64,000 bases of DNA, from positions 62,001 to 126,000 of the forward strand of contig CANIHD010000008.1 in assembly GCA_947467345.1 (NCBI GenBank), read 5' to 3'. The translations under genes were made by a program, and so were the position numbers. Under the pieces are notes generated by a model that saw nothing but the letters and a program-made list of their open reading frames with translations, made no database searches and had not been told where the DNA came from. This stretch comes from Alphaproteobacteria bacterium. GTDB taxonomy: Bacteria > Pseudomonadota > Alphaproteobacteria > Micropepsales > Micropepsaceae. This document shows, piece after piece, positions 18,376-31,446 of this stretch. Numbering within the stretch: position 1 is the first letter of the stretch; each line of letters starts with the position of its first letter.

Positions 18376-19310
18376 GAGCACGCACCGCTACGGCGAAAGC
18401 CGCGCGCAGCGGCGGGCGGGGCGTCAAGTCCCGCGTCAAGACCGATACAAGACGCAGCGACCGCGCGGCACCGCGCGCCGCCGAAGCGGAGTCCGGCACC
18501 ACGCTGAGCGAGTTCATCGAACAAATCCGCTCGGTTCCCATTTGGCGGCGTCCGATGCTGCTGGTGACTCTGGGGCTGGTTGTCATCGCGGGCGCCGCGG
18601 GCCTCTTTGCCGGCGGGCAAGTGGCGGCGGCACTGACCGGCATCGATACATCGATCAAGAACGGCGTGGTTGCTACCGGCTTCGCGCTGGATCGGATCGC
18701 GATCACCGGCAATGAGCGGACCTCCGCGAACGACATTTACGAAGCCCTGAATATGACAACCGGGGAATCGATCTTCGGCGCCGACCCGGCCGCCGCGCGC
18801 GAGCGGCTGATCCAGCTTCCCTGGGTTTCCGATGCCGTGGTGCGGCGGCGGTTCCCGGACAGCATCAATGTCACGATCTACGAGCGCCGGCCGTTCGCCG
18901 TCTGGCAGAATGGCGAAACCTTAAGCGTGGTTGAGCGCTCAGGCGCGGTCATTCGCGGCCAGCGCGCCGACGACTTCGCCAAGCTCCCGCTCCTCTTTGG
19001 CGCCGGTGCGCCGCAAATGGCAGCGCCGCTTATCGACGCGCTTAGCGGCCAACGTGCCATCAGCGCGCGGTTGCGCGGCGCCGAACGAGTCTCCGAGCGG
19101 CGGTGGGATTTGATTCTGGATCGCGGCGTGCGCGTGCGTCTGCCCGAGACCGGATGGGAAGCGCAACTCGAGGAACTCGAACGTTTGATTGTGGATCGCG
19201 GAATTTTAGAGCGCGATGTCGAAATTATCGATCTTCGCTATCCCGAGAATTACATATTTCAGCTACACAATGGTGATTCGCGGCCGGTCTCGCGAGAGAG
19301 ACCGGCGTGA
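18363..19310 (+). CDS. ftsQ: cell division protein FtsQ
   Basis: FtsQ is a bitopic scaffold linking FtsL/FtsB to the rest of the divisome. The 315-residue product has a basic cytoplasmic tail of about 65 residues, one transmembrane helix ([19 protein letters not shown] region), then a POTRA domain ([18 protein letters not shown] ... [17 protein letters not shown]) and the FtsQ beta domain ending in [13 protein letters not shown] use ATG 18363, overlapping ddl by 13 bases. An in-frame start seven codons earlier is possible. Order ddl-ftsQ-ftsA is canonical. Confidence 0.94.
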   Translation: MRPVRARTATAKAARSGGRGVKSRVKTDTRRSDRAAPRAAEAESGTTLSEFIEQIRSVPIWRRPMLLVTLGLVVIAGAAGLFAGGQVAAALTGIDTSIKNGVVATGFALDRIAITGNERTSANDIYEALNMTTGESIFGADPAAARERLIQLPWVSDAVVRRRFPDSINVTIYERRPFAVWQNGETLSVVERSGAVIRGQRADDFAKLPLLFGAGAPQMAAPLIDALSGQRAISARLRGAERVSERRWDLILDRGVRVRLPETGWEAQLEELERLIVDRGILERDVEIIDLRYPENYIFQLHNGDSRPVSRERPA

Positions 19311-19325
19311 GAGTGGGGCGCGTAA

Positions 19326-20606
19326 ATGGGTGAGTCGGCCCGAGTGCGAACGAATGGGGCAAAGGCCGTTGCCGTGCGCAGCGGGCTGATTGCTGCGCTC
19401 GATGTCGGCTCTTCGAAAATAGCCTGCGTCATCGGCCGCGTGGAGATGGGGCAGCTCAAAGTGCTCGGCTCTGCTTTGCATGAATCGCAAGGCATTCGCG
19501 GCGGTGCGGTGAACAGCCTCGAAGCTGCCGAACAATCCATCCGCGAAGCGGTCGATAGCGCCGAACAATTGGCCGACAGCCGGATTCAAGACGTGATCTT
19601 GTCGGTCCAATGCGGCCATCCCCGCAGCCTGGTCAGCAAGGTCGAGCTCGAAATCGGCGGCGAATTGGTGACGGACGCGCATCTACGTGCGCTTCTCATC
19701 GAAGGCAAAAGGCGCTGCGTCGCAGAGGGTTTCGAGACCATCCAGGCTTCGCCGACCGGTTATACGGTCGATCAGATGCGCGGCGTGCGTGATCCGCGCA
19801 ATATGTTCTGTTCGCGGCTTGGCGTGAATATGCACGCCGTTGCGGTGCAAGCCGGGCCGTTACAGAATTTGCGTCTTGCGGTGGAGAATTGCCACCTCGC
19901 GATTTCGCGCCAAATTTATGCCCCCTATGCCAGCGCGCTTTCGACGCTGACGCCGGATGAGATGTCGCTTGGCTGCACCTTGATCGACCTCGGCGCCGGC
20001 TGCACCTCGATTGCCGTCTTTATGGATGACGGCCTCGCGCATGCCGACACGATCCCGATCGGCGGCCATCACGTCACGTCCGATATCGCGCGCATGCTGT
20101 CCACGCCATTGACCGCTGCTGAGCGCATTAAGACTTTGTATGGTTCGGCGCTCGGCGATTTGGAGGTCGGCACCGACCTCATCGAAGTTCCCCAAATGGG
20201 CGAAGATAGAGACAGCGGTGGACCGCGTGTACGCCGCTCGCATCTGACGCGTATTATTCAGTCGCGCATGGAAGAGATTTTCCAGCATGTGCAGGAGCGG
20301 CTTGTACGCTCGGGTTACGACGTGGCTGCCGGACGGCGGTTGGTTTTAACCGGCGGCGGTTGTCAGCTGGCTGGCGCGCGCGAACTCGCGGGCCGCGTCT
20401 TGAACAAGCAGGTGCGTCAAGGACGCCCGCAAACGTTCCCCGGTCTCGCGGCGGCAACCGCCGGCCCGGCTTACGCCACGGCTTTGGGACTTCTGATTTC
20501 AGGCGCCACGACGGCGCCGGAAACGCTTGCACCGGCCGGAGCGCCGGAAGCGAAACCTGAACGGCGCGGCTTCTCGCGCTGGCTCGGCGCGAATTTGTTC
20601 GGATGA
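19326..20606 (+). CDS. ftsA: cell division protein FtsA (actin-like)
   Basis: FtsA tethers FtsZ filaments to the membrane. The 426-residue protein has the actin-family phosphate-1 loop [14 protein letters not shown], the 1C domain, the phosphate-2 region [14 protein letters not shown] and the adenosine motif [10 protein letters not shown]. The C-terminal tail ends in [13 protein letters not shown], an amphipathic membrane-targeting helix as in other FtsA proteins. It follows ftsQ after 15 bases and precedes ftsZ by 34. Confidence 0.97.
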   Translation: MGESARVRTNGAKAVAVRSGLIAALDVGSSKIACVIGRVEMGQLKVLGSALHESQGIRGGAVNSLEAAEQSIREAVDSAEQLADSRIQDVILSVQCGHPRSLVSKVELEIGGELVTDAHLRALLIEGKRRCVAEGFETIQASPTGYTVDQMRGVRDPRNMFCSRLGVNMHAVAVQAGPLQNLRLAVENCHLAISRQIYAPYASALSTLTPDEMSLGCTLIDLGAGCTSIAVFMDDGLAHADTIPIGGHHVTSDIARMLSTPLTAAERIKTLYGSALGDLEVGTDLIEVPQMGEDRDSGGPRVRRSHLTRIIQSRMEEIFQHVQERLVRSGYDVAAGRRLVLTGGGCQLAGARELAGRVLNKQVRQGRPQTFPGLAAATAGPAYATALGLLISGATTAPETLAPAGAPEAKPERRGFSRWLGANLFG

Positions 20607-20640
20607 ATGTGAAAATGAGACATCAGGCACGGAGGTCAAC

Positions 20641-22230
20641 ATGCCGATCAATTTAAGGACGCCCGACATCACGGAACTCAAGCCGCGGATCACCGTCCTT
20701 GGTGTCGGCGGGGCGGGCGGCAACGCCGTCAACAATATGGTCAACGCCAAGTTGGAAGGCGTCAGCTTTGTCGTCGCAAATACCGACGCTCAGGCGCTGA
20801 CTCAATCCAGGGCCGAGCGGAGAATCCAGCTCGGCGCGCGGATGACCGAAGGTCTTGGCGCCGGCGCGAAGCCGGATGTCGGCCGCGGCGCGGCGGAAGA
20901 GTCGATTGACGAAATCATCGAGCATCTTTCCGGCGCCCACATGGTGTTCATCACCGCAGGCATGGGCGGCGGCACCGGAACCGGCGCGGCGCCTGTTATC
21001 GCGCGCGCCGTGCGCGAGCTTGGTATCCTGACCGTCGGCGTGGTGACGAAGCCGTTCCACTTTGAAGGCGACCGCCGCATGAAGCAGGCGGAACGCGGCA
21101 TCGAAGAGCTGCAAAATTACGTCGATACGCTGATCATTATCCCGAACCAGAATCTGTTCCGCGTTGCCACTGAGCGCACCACCTTCGCGCAGGCCTTCAC
21201 CATGGCCGACGAAGTGCTGCATTCGGGCGTGCGCGGCATTACCGATTTGATCGTGATGCCGGGCCTCATCAATCGCGACTTCGCCGACATCAAGACCGTG
21301 ATGAGCGAAATGGGCAAAGCCATGATGGGCACAGGCGAGATGGACGGCGAAAACCGCGCCCTTCGCGCCGCTGAAGCCGCCATTTCCAATCCGCTGCTGG
21401 ACGAAGTTTCCATGAAGGGCGCGCGCGCCGTTCTGGTGAATGTTACCGGTGGTCCGGACCTGATGCTGTTTGAAGTCGATGAGGCGGTGAACCGTATTCG
21501 CGCGGAAGTTGATCCCGACGCGAACATCCTGTTCGGCAGTGCGCTCTCCGAAACGCTTGAAGGGCGCGTGCGCGTGTCTGTTGTCGCCACCGGCATCGAA
21601 TCCGAAGCGATGATGCGCAAGCCGCCGACCAATGTCGAAAAATTTCCGGCACGCGGCAAACCTTTGGTCGCCGAGATTCCCATGGCGGCAACAGGAACCG
21701 AGGGACGCAATCGCATCGAGGTGACGTCGCAGAATCCGGTTCACATGCAGTACGAGACTCTGTCTCAGGGTATCGTCGCTCAACCTGGAATTATGCAGGA
21801 AGCGCATGACCTAGGAATGCGCGACGCCGTGATGCTTGGCGGAACAGAAGCGCCGATGGTTGCCGAGCAGGCTCCGATGATTCGTCAGGAATCCCCGATG
21901 GTGTCGCGTCAGACCCAGCCGGAGCCGGCGAAGCGTAGCTGGCTATTCGGCTCGCGCCGCCAACCCAAGCAGGAGCCGGTGGTTCAGCAGGAAGCCGCGC
22001 TTGATGCGGCGCGTTATCGTCCTGGCATGCGCACTCAAGCCGCCGATCCGCGCGCGCCGAATATCTCGGCGCCGACCGGCACAGGCAATGCTGGCCAGGT
22101 GCAGGGCAATGCGCCGACAGCACAAGGCCAGGGCTGTACCCCGCAGGGGGAAGACCTGTTTGGCGGCGTGCAAGAAGACGACCGCTTTGAAATCCCGGCC
22201 TTTCTGCGCCGGCAGAATTCAGGGAATTGA
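20641..22230 (+). CDS. ftsZ: cell division protein FtsZ (tubulin-like GTPase)
   Basis: FtsZ polymerises into the Z-ring. Starting at ATG 20641, eight bases after a consensus GGAGG, it encodes 529 residues. The GTPase core (residues ~17-320) has [13 protein letters not shown], the tubulin signature [10 protein letters not shown], and the [11 protein letters not shown] region of the T7 synergy loop. A long, Met/Gln/Pro-rich linker follows, then the conserved terminal peptide [13 protein letters not shown] that binds FtsA. The long linker is typical of Alphaproteobacteria. An open extension upstream overlaps ftsA and is not used. Confidence 0.98.
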   Translation: MPINLRTPDITELKPRITVLGVGGAGGNAVNNMVNAKLEGVSFVVANTDAQALTQSRAERRIQLGARMTEGLGAGAKPDVGRGAAEESIDEIIEHLSGAHMVFITAGMGGGTGTGAAPVIARAVRELGILTVGVVTKPFHFEGDRRMKQAERGIEELQNYVDTLIIIPNQNLFRVATERTTFAQAFTMADEVLHSGVRGITDLIVMPGLINRDFADIKTVMSEMGKAMMGTGEMDGENRALRAAEAAISNPLLDEVSMKGARAVLVNVTGGPDLMLFEVDEAVNRIRAEVDPDANILFGSALSETLEGRVRVSVVATGIESEAMMRKPPTNVEKFPARGKPLVAEIPMAATGTEGRNRIEVTSQNPVHMQYETLSQGIVAQPGIMQEAHDLGMRDAVMLGGTEAPMVAEQAPMIRQESPMVSRQTQPEPAKRSWLFGSRRQPKQEPVVQQEAALDAARYRPGMRTQAADPRAPNISAPTGTGNAGQVQGNAPTAQGQGCTPQGEDLFGGVQEDDRFEIPAFLRRQNSGN

Positions 22231-22241
22231 TAGGCAGCCAA

Positions 22242-22266
22242 GGAAAAAGCGGGTTTCCGCTTTTCC
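22242..22266 (+). terminator. hairpin after ftsZ
   Basis: GGAAAA-A-GCGG and CCGC-TTTTCC form a 10-bp stem with one bulged A and a four-base loop, 12 bases after the ftsZ stop. No separate T-run follows, though the descending arm is T-rich. It may contribute to termination or RNA 3'-end stability. Confidence 0.45.
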
Positions 22267-22294
22267 ATGGAACGCACCCTGAAAAAATGGAATG

Positions 22295-22330
22295 AAACGG
22301 GGATGAACATGTTCATCCCCGTTTTCTTTT
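22295..22330 (+). terminator. strong 30-bp perfect palindrome plus T-rich tail directly before lpxC
   Basis: Two 15-base arms (22295-22309 and 22310-22324) are exact inverted copies centred on CATG, followed by TCTTTT. As RNA this is a strong GC-containing hairpin with a U-rich tail, the form of an intrinsic terminator for the dcw operon. It ends one base before the lpxC ATG at 22332, so it could also restrain lpxC expression or be a DNA operator. Confidence 0.75.
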
Positions 22331-22331
22331 G

Positions 22332-23171
22332 ATGACCAGGCGCACACTCGCTCGCCGGATTTCGGCTGACGGCGTGACGCTGCACACCGGTGTGACTGCT
22401 CACATGGTGCTGCACCCGGCGGAGCCGGGGAGCGGAATCGTCTTCCGCCGCAATAGCGTCTCAATCCCCGCTTTGTGGTCGCATGTCAGCGAAACGCGGC
22501 TTGGTACCGTCATTTCCCACGAGGGCGAAAGCATCGCGGTGATCGAACATTTGATGGCGGCATTCGCAGGCGCCGAGATCGACGATTGCCTGGTTGAGCT
22601 CGATGCGCCCGAGCCGCCTATTCTGGATGGCGACGCGCTGTCTTATCTGCGGCTGATCGAAGAGGCGGGCATACGCGAGCAAGCGGGCGAGCTAACCACG
22701 CTCACCCTGATGCGCGACGTCGAAGTGCGCGCCGGGAATGCCTCCTGCCGCTTGCTTCCCGCTAAAGAAGCGTCCTTCGTGTTTGAAATCGATTTCGCCG
22801 CGAGCGCGATCGGCCGGCAGAGTTTCGTATTTCCTTTTTCGCGGGAAAGATTCCGCGCCGACATCGCGCCGGCCCGCACCTTCGGCTTCCTCGCGGAGGC
22901 GGAGCAATTGCGCGCGGCCGGCCTCGCACGCGGCGCCGATCTCACCAACACGCTGGTGGTCGATGGTGACCGCGTCGTGAATGCCGAGCTGCAGCGCTTC
23001 CCGGACGAGTTCGTGCGCCACAAGATTTTGGACGCTATCGGGGACCTCAAGCTGGCCGGCCATCGGCTGGTCGCGCGATTCGAGGGCGCGCGTTCCAGCC
23101 ATGCCCTCAATAACGGGCTTTTGCACGCCCTTTTTGCCGATCCCGCGAACTATACCCTCGCCAGGGGTTGA
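22332..23171 (+). CDS. lpxC: UDP-3-O-acyl-N-acetylglucosamine deacetylase LpxC
   Basis: LpxC catalyses the committed, zinc-dependent step of lipid A synthesis. The 279-residue protein has both sandwich domains: TLARRISADGVTLHTG at the start, IEHLMAAFAG (first zinc His and catalytic Glu region), APEPPILDGDALSYL, ARTFGF, and HKILDAIGDL (second zinc His and Asp), with the terminal HALNNGLLHAL. No Shine-Dalgarno sequence precedes the ATG, because a terminator-like hairpin with a T-tail occupies that place. Conservation begins right at the N-terminus, so a much later start is unlikely. LpxC follows ftsZ in many Proteobacteria. Confidence 0.95.
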   Translation: MTRRTLARRISADGVTLHTGVTAHMVLHPAEPGSGIVFRRNSVSIPALWSHVSETRLGTVISHEGESIAVIEHLMAAFAGAEIDDCLVELDAPEPPILDGDALSYLRLIEEAGIREQAGELTTLTLMRDVEVRAGNASCRLLPAKEASFVFEIDFAASAIGRQSFVFPFSRERFRADIAPARTFGFLAEAEQLRAAGLARGADLTNTLVVDGDRVVNAELQRFPDEFVRHKILDAIGDLKLAGHRLVARFEGARSSHALNNGLLHALFADPANYTLARG

Positions 23172-23278
23172 GGCCGGCTGAACGCCTTCGGGTCTGGACC
23201 GGGGTGGAGTGACAATGGCATAAGGGGCTTCGGTCTGCCGCCGAGGCGGCTTCCGTGCCCCCTATTCAGGACCTTGAT

Positions 23279-24121
23279 ATGCCGTTGAGTATGTTCGCGT
23301 TTCGCCCGTTGCTGCGCCTGGCTGCTCCGCTTGCCCTCGTTTCCGCTTTGGGCCTTTCCGGCTGCGCCAATGATGCCGTCGACGCGGCGCAATATGTCGA
23401 CCGGCCGGTTGAGCAAATTTACAACGACGCCTGGATTCTGATCGACCGCGAGCTTTGGGTCGATGCGGCGCGCCAGTTCGACGAGGTCGAGCGCCAGCAC
23501 CCTTATTCCATATGGGCTCGGCGTGCGATGCTGATGTCGGCTTATTGCTACTATCAGGGCAATCGCTACGACGAGGCCATTCAATCGGCCACCAGCTTCA
23601 TTCAGCTGCACCCCGGCAACGTCGATGTGCCTTATGCCTATTACGTCAAGGCGATCTCGCTTTATGAGCAGATCACCGACGTGAACCGCGATCAGCGCAA
23701 GACTGACGACGCCATGGTGGCGCTGCAGGATTTGATCCAGCGTTATCCCGATACTGAATATGCTCGCGACGCGCGCCTCAAAATCGATTTGACCCGCGAT
23801 CATCTTGCCGGCAAGGAAATGACCATCGGGCGGTTCTATTTACGCACTGGCGCGCCGTTGGCGGCGATCATTCGATTCCGCGCCGTGGTGGACAAATATC
23901 AAACCACCTCGCACACGCCGGAAGCGCTGGAGCGTTTGACCGAAGCCTATTTGACTTTGGGCGTTGTACCGGAAGCGCAAACCGCTGCCGCAGTGCTCGG
24001 CCACAATTACCCGGGCAGCCCGTGGTATCAGGATGCCTATGCGCTTCTGACGGAGGCCAACGCGGCGCCGCGCGAAGACGAATCGTCCTGGATCAGCAAA
24101 GCCTTCAATACAATTTTCTAG
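23279..24121 (+). CDS. bamD: outer membrane assembly lipoprotein BamD
   Basis: BamD is the essential lipoprotein of the BAM complex that folds outer-membrane beta-barrels. ATG 23279 gives 280 residues with a lipoprotein signal peptide ending in LSGC (acylated Cys near residue 25). TPR-like helical repeats follow: YNDAWILIDRELWVDAARQFDEVE, then PYSIWARRAMLMSAYCYY, YDEAIQSATSFIQLHPGN and GRFYLRTGAPLAAIIRF, all BamD hallmarks. An in-frame GTG at 23255 would add eight residues before the signal sequence and is less likely. The 107-base gap to lpxC contains a GC-rich inverted repeat near 23224-23262 without a T-run. Confidence 0.94.
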   Translation: MPLSMFAFRPLLRLAAPLALVSALGLSGCANDAVDAAQYVDRPVEQIYNDAWILIDRELWVDAARQFDEVERQHPYSIWARRAMLMSAYCYYQGNRYDEAIQSATSFIQLHPGNVDVPYAYYVKAISLYEQITDVNRDQRKTDDAMVALQDLIQRYPDTEYARDARLKIDLTRDHLAGKEMTIGRFYLRTGAPLAAIIRFRAVVDKYQTTSHTPEALERLTEAYLTLGVVPEAQTAAAVLGHNYPGSPWYQDAYALLTEANAAPREDESSWISKAFNTIF

Positions 24122-24166
24122 TTTCGTCTTTCGGACCCCAGAACTCAGCCCCACCACAGGCCGCTC

Positions 24167-28022
<3,856 letters not shown>

Positions 28023-28026
28023 AATA

Positions 28027-29208
28027 ATGATTCAACAAACGAGCGAAGTCGAAACGAACAAAGAAGTGTTGGTTTTCAGCCATGAATTGCTACCGCTGTC
28101 GCAGACTTTTGTGCGCGAGCAGGTGCTTTCCTATCAACGCTGGCACGGCACGCTGATTGGCTATTCTCGCGATAAGGCGGGTGTCCCTTTAGAGGGTTTG
28201 GATTTTCGAATCCTGCAAAGGGACAAGCCATCGCTTTTAGAACGTGTGGTCGATAAGGCGCGCCGTGTGACCTTCGGCGCCCCGCACCTCTATGCGCAAG
28301 GGTTAAGAAAAGAACGGGCCGCGTTGTTTCACGCGCATTTCGGCCCCGCCGGAACGCAATCGTGGCCGATCGCCAAAGAACTCGGTTTGCCCATGCTGGT
28401 GACGCTCCATGGTTTCGACATTACCGTGCGTCCGGAATGGTGGCAGACCCATGGCACCGGGAATATGCGCACCTATCCCGAGCGGCTTCGCGAGCTTGCC
28501 CGAGAAAAGAATGTACATTTCATCGCGGTATCTGAAGGCATTCGTCGCAGCGCCGTGGAATTCGGTCTTCCGGCGGACAAAATCAGCGTCCGCTACATTG
28601 GTGTCGATTGCCGCGCCTTCGCACCAAGTGGATTGCCCGTGGGTGCTCGCCGGCCGCGCGTGCTTTATGTCGGGCGATTGGTGGAAAAAAAGGGCTTGGA
28701 GTTCCTTATTCGCGCCATGGCGAAGTTGCGGCGCGACATTCCCGCCGCCGAATTGATCGTAATAGGCGATGGCGATCGTCGCCAGGCCCTTGAGGCTCTC
28801 GCGGAATCGCTGAATGTGAATGCAAATTTTCTGGGTGCTTGTGCGCATGACGAGGTTCGCGCGCAAATGTATCTGGCGCGTGCATTCTGCTTACCCAGCA
28901 TTATCGCTGACAATGGCGACGAAGAAGGGCTTCCGATTGTCGTGCTCGAAGCGCAGGCGTGCGGCGTGCCGACATTGGCCTCCTCGCGCAGTGCTGGAAG
29001 TGAAGGCCTGGTGGACGGTGTGACCGGCTTCGCCTTCGCCGAGCGCGATGTGGACGATCTTGCGGAGAAATTATTTCGAATTTTACGCGACGACGCGTTG
29101 GCCGATTCGTTCTCACGCGCCGCGCCGATCTTTATCGCCCGTAATTTCGATATTCTGCTGTGCACACAGCGCCTCGAACAACTCTATGACGAGCGTCTGA
29201 GCGCGTAA
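28027..29208 (+). CDS. glycosyltransferase family 4 (GT-B, WecA/PimB-like mannosyl/hexosyl type)
   Basis: A 393-residue GT-B glycosyltransferase. The N-terminal acceptor domain contains LPLSQTFVREQV and FHAHFGPAGTQ. The C-terminal donor domain has YVGRLVEKKGLEFLIRAM and the nucleotide-sugar motif EEGLPIVVLEAQACGVP (the E-x7-E pattern). Enzymes of this type build cell-surface polysaccharides; the sugar and acceptor cannot be inferred. I use ATG 28027; GTG 28012 or TTG 28009 would overlap ligA. The neighbours are not polysaccharide genes, so it looks like an isolated enzyme sharing transcription with ligA. Confidence 0.85.
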   Translation: MIQQTSEVETNKEVLVFSHELLPLSQTFVREQVLSYQRWHGTLIGYSRDKAGVPLEGLDFRILQRDKPSLLERVVDKARRVTFGAPHLYAQGLRKERAALFHAHFGPAGTQSWPIAKELGLPMLVTLHGFDITVRPEWWQTHGTGNMRTYPERLRELAREKNVHFIAVSEGIRRSAVEFGLPADKISVRYIGVDCRAFAPSGLPVGARRPRVLYVGRLVEKKGLEFLIRAMAKLRRDIPAAELIVIGDGDRRQALEALAESLNVNANFLGACAHDEVRAQMYLARAFCLPSIIADNGDEEGLPIVVLEAQACGVPTLASSRSAGSEGLVDGVTGFAFAERDVDDLAEKLFRILRDDALADSFSRAAPIFIARNFDILLCTQRLEQLYDERLSA

Positions 29209-29394
29209 GAGCGCGTTACAGGAAAGTCAGAAAAACATAGTCCGACGCATGCTCATTGTGCACATGCAGCAAATATCACGTTGAGACGTTTGATGTCTCT
29301 TCGATGCACAAAACGACACAAAACTCTGCTTTGAATGACATGGTATTCCGCTTAGATAGTTTTCGGGCGGGATCATTCAAAACGGGTGCGTGCG

Positions 29395-29577
29395 ATGAAT
29401 GTGAACATTCCCAATGTCGATGACGCGGTTGTTCAACGGCTGAAGCAATTGGCCTGGCAAGAGGGCGTCAGCTTCGACGATTCACTGCGTCGTCTCTTAA
29501 CTGAAGCGGCTTTTATGCGCGGGTCGAATCCGCGCACTCGCGATGTGGCGCCGCGTCGGTTCAAACAGCCCGCGTAG
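29395..29577 (+). CDS. small ribbon-helix-helix protein, FitA/VapB antitoxin-like, no toxin partner
   Basis: A 60-residue protein whose first 40 residues (MNVNIPNVDDAVVQRLKQLA, then WQEGVSFDDSLRRLLTEAAF) have the beta-strand/helix/helix plan of Arc/MetJ-type RHH antitoxins such as FitA. The tail is basic. No PIN-domain or other toxin gene accompanies it: the next gene is aminopeptidase P, convergent and overlapping the last 17 bases. A possible promoter (TTGAAT at 29331, TAGATA at 29353) and a short inverted repeat (GAGAC/GTCTC, 29283-29299) lie upstream. It may be an orphan antitoxin or a small DNA-binding regulator; the function is not established. Confidence 0.65.
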   Translation: MNVNIPNVDDAVVQRLKQLAWQEGVSFDDSLRRLLTEAAFMRGSNPRTRDVAPRRFKQPA

Positions 29578-31381
29578 CCTGCTCCAGCCAGAGAAGCGCG
29601 GCTTGATCGTCCTTCAGAAGCGGCCCCACCTTGGCGCGCACTTCGGCATGATAGGCGTTGATCCAGCTCTCCTCTTCGGGCGTCAGCAGAACCGGCTCGA
29701 CAAGTTCGAGATCAATCGGTGCGAGAGTGATCGTCTCGAAACCGAGAATCTTCTTTTCGGCGCCGGGCATCGGCACTTCATGCACCACAACCAGATTCTC
29801 GATGCGGATGCCGTAGGCGCCGGTTTTGTAATAGCCGGGCTCGTTCGAGCAGATCATGCCGGGCTTTAATGCCTGAGCAGTACCGCGCGGGCTGATGTTT
29901 TGCGGGCCCTCATGCACCGACAGATAGGCGCCGACGCCATGCCCTGTGCCGTGGCCGTAATCGAGGCCGACATCCCAAAGCGGACGGCGCGCGAAGGAAT
30001 CAAGTTGGGCGCCGGTGGTTCCTTCCGGAAAGCGCGCGGTAGCGAGCGCGATGTGGCCTTTCAACACGCGGGTGAAGCGATCGCGCATTTCGGCGCTTGG
30101 CTCGCCTATAGCAACTGTACGCGTGACATCGGTGGTGCCGTCTTCGTATTGCGCGCCAGAGTCGATGAGAAGCAATTGCCCGTTCTCAAGCTTTTGATCG
30201 GTTTTGCGCGTGACGCGGTAATGCACCACGGCGCCATGCGCGCCGGCGCCGGAAATGGAATCGAAGCTCACGTCTTTCAGTGCGCCCGTCTTGCGGCGAA
30301 ATTCTTCCAGCTGCACGACAGTGTCGATTTCTGTCAGTTCGCCTTTCGGCGCCTCGCGCGCCAGCCACGCTAGAAAACGTGACAGCGCCGCGCCGTCGCG
30401 CACATGGGCGCGGCGCACGCCGTCAAGTTCAATCGCGTTCTTACAGGCTTTAGGCAATTGCACCGGATCGGCTGAACGCACGACTGTGGCGCCGCCCGCA
30501 TGCAGGCGATCAAACACAAAGGCTGCGCCCGTTGTGGGGTCGGCCTGTACGCGTTTGGCCGTTAGGGCATCGAGCGCCGGGCCGAATTCTTCCGGCGGGC
30601 GCACGCGCACGCGATTGCCCAAATGCACCATCAATTCCGGCGATGTCTTGCGCGCATCGATGAAGAGATCAAGCGAGCTGTCGGAATTCAGAATTGCGAA
30701 GCTGAGTGCGAAGGGCGTATGCGGCACGTCGGCGCCGCGAATATTGAGCAGCCAGCAAATGGAATCCGGCATGGTCAGGATTGCGGCATCGATGTTGCGC
30801 GTGGCGAGTTCGCTCGCGATCCGCCCCCGCTTGGCTTCTGAGGTTTCGCCCGCGAGTTCGCCTGGCTGCGGCACAGCGCGCGCAACCGGCGGCGGCGGCT
30901 GGTCGGCCCACACGCTGTCTATGAGATTGTCCACCGGCACGAGGATTGCGCCGACGCGATCAAGCGCTATGCGGTAGCGCTCGACGGCGCCTTGCGTGTG
31001 CAGCCAGGAATCATATCCGAGCTTGGCGCCCTTCTCGAGATTCTCCTCGAGCCATTTGGTCGGCACGTCGTTCATCAGATCGAGTGTTTCAAACAACGAT
31101 GTGTCGGTCTGATCGCGCACTTGCAGCGTGTAGCGCCCATCGACAAAGACAGCCGCTTTTTCGGTGAGCACAGCGGCAAGGCCCGCCGAGCCGGTAAATC
31201 CCGTCAGCCAGGCGAGGCGTTCGGCCCGCTTGGGCACATATTCGCCCTGATGCTCGTCGGAACGGGGAATAAGGAAGCCATCGAGGCCGCGCCTTTTCAG
31301 TTCGGCACGCAAAAGATTGAGGCGCGGCGCGCATTGCGTGGCGTCGCTTTGATCGTCGAAGGTTTGAAAGGGCTTGTTCAT
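29561..31381 (-). CDS. Xaa-Pro aminopeptidase P family metallopeptidase (M24B)
   Basis: A 606-residue protein of the long, three-domain aminopeptidase P type. Two creatinase-like N-terminal domains (PRSDEHQGEYVPKRAERLAW and GFTGSAGLAAV at the start) precede the pita-bread catalytic domain. Metal ligands are visible in LLIDSGAQYEDGTTDVTRT (two Asp), YGHGTGHGVGA (His), NEPGYY (Glu) and IRIENLVVV (Glu). Such enzymes remove an N-terminal residue before proline and use two Mn2+. No signal peptide is seen, so it is cytoplasmic. It is the last gene of a minus-strand run uvrD-prmA-pepP, 65 bases after prmA. Confidence 0.93.
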   Translation of the reverse strand: MNKPFQTFDDQSDATQCAPRLNLLRAELKRRGLDGFLIPRSDEHQGEYVPKRAERLAWLTGFTGSAGLAAVLTEKAAVFVDGRYTLQVRDQTDTSLFETLDLMNDVPTKWLEENLEKGAKLGYDSWLHTQGAVERYRIALDRVGAILVPVDNLIDSVWADQPPPPVARAVPQPGELAGETSEAKRGRIASELATRNIDAAILTMPDSICWLLNIRGADVPHTPFALSFAILNSDSSLDLFIDARKTSPELMVHLGNRVRVRPPEEFGPALDALTAKRVQADPTTGAAFVFDRLHAGGATVVRSADPVQLPKACKNAIELDGVRRAHVRDGAALSRFLAWLAREAPKGELTEIDTVVQLEEFRRKTGALKDVSFDSISGAGAHGAVVHYRVTRKTDQKLENGQLLLIDSGAQYEDGTTDVTRTVAIGEPSAEMRDRFTRVLKGHIALATARFPEGTTGAQLDSFARRPLWDVGLDYGHGTGHGVGAYLSVHEGPQNISPRGTAQALKPGMICSNEPGYYKTGAYGIRIENLVVVHEVPMPGAEKKILGFETITLAPIDLELVEPVLLTPEEESWINAYHAEVRAKVGPLLKDDQAALLWLEQATRAV

Positions 31382-31446
31382 GAGCGCAGCCTAGCTGCCG
31401 GGAGATAGTGTCTCAAGCCATCCTAAAAGTTAGGGAAGACTGGAGG

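Noticed and set aside
29209-29394. Additional small gene or RNA in the gap before the RHH gene
   Set aside because: No frame with a ribosome-binding site and no recognisable RNA fold beyond one short inverted repeat.
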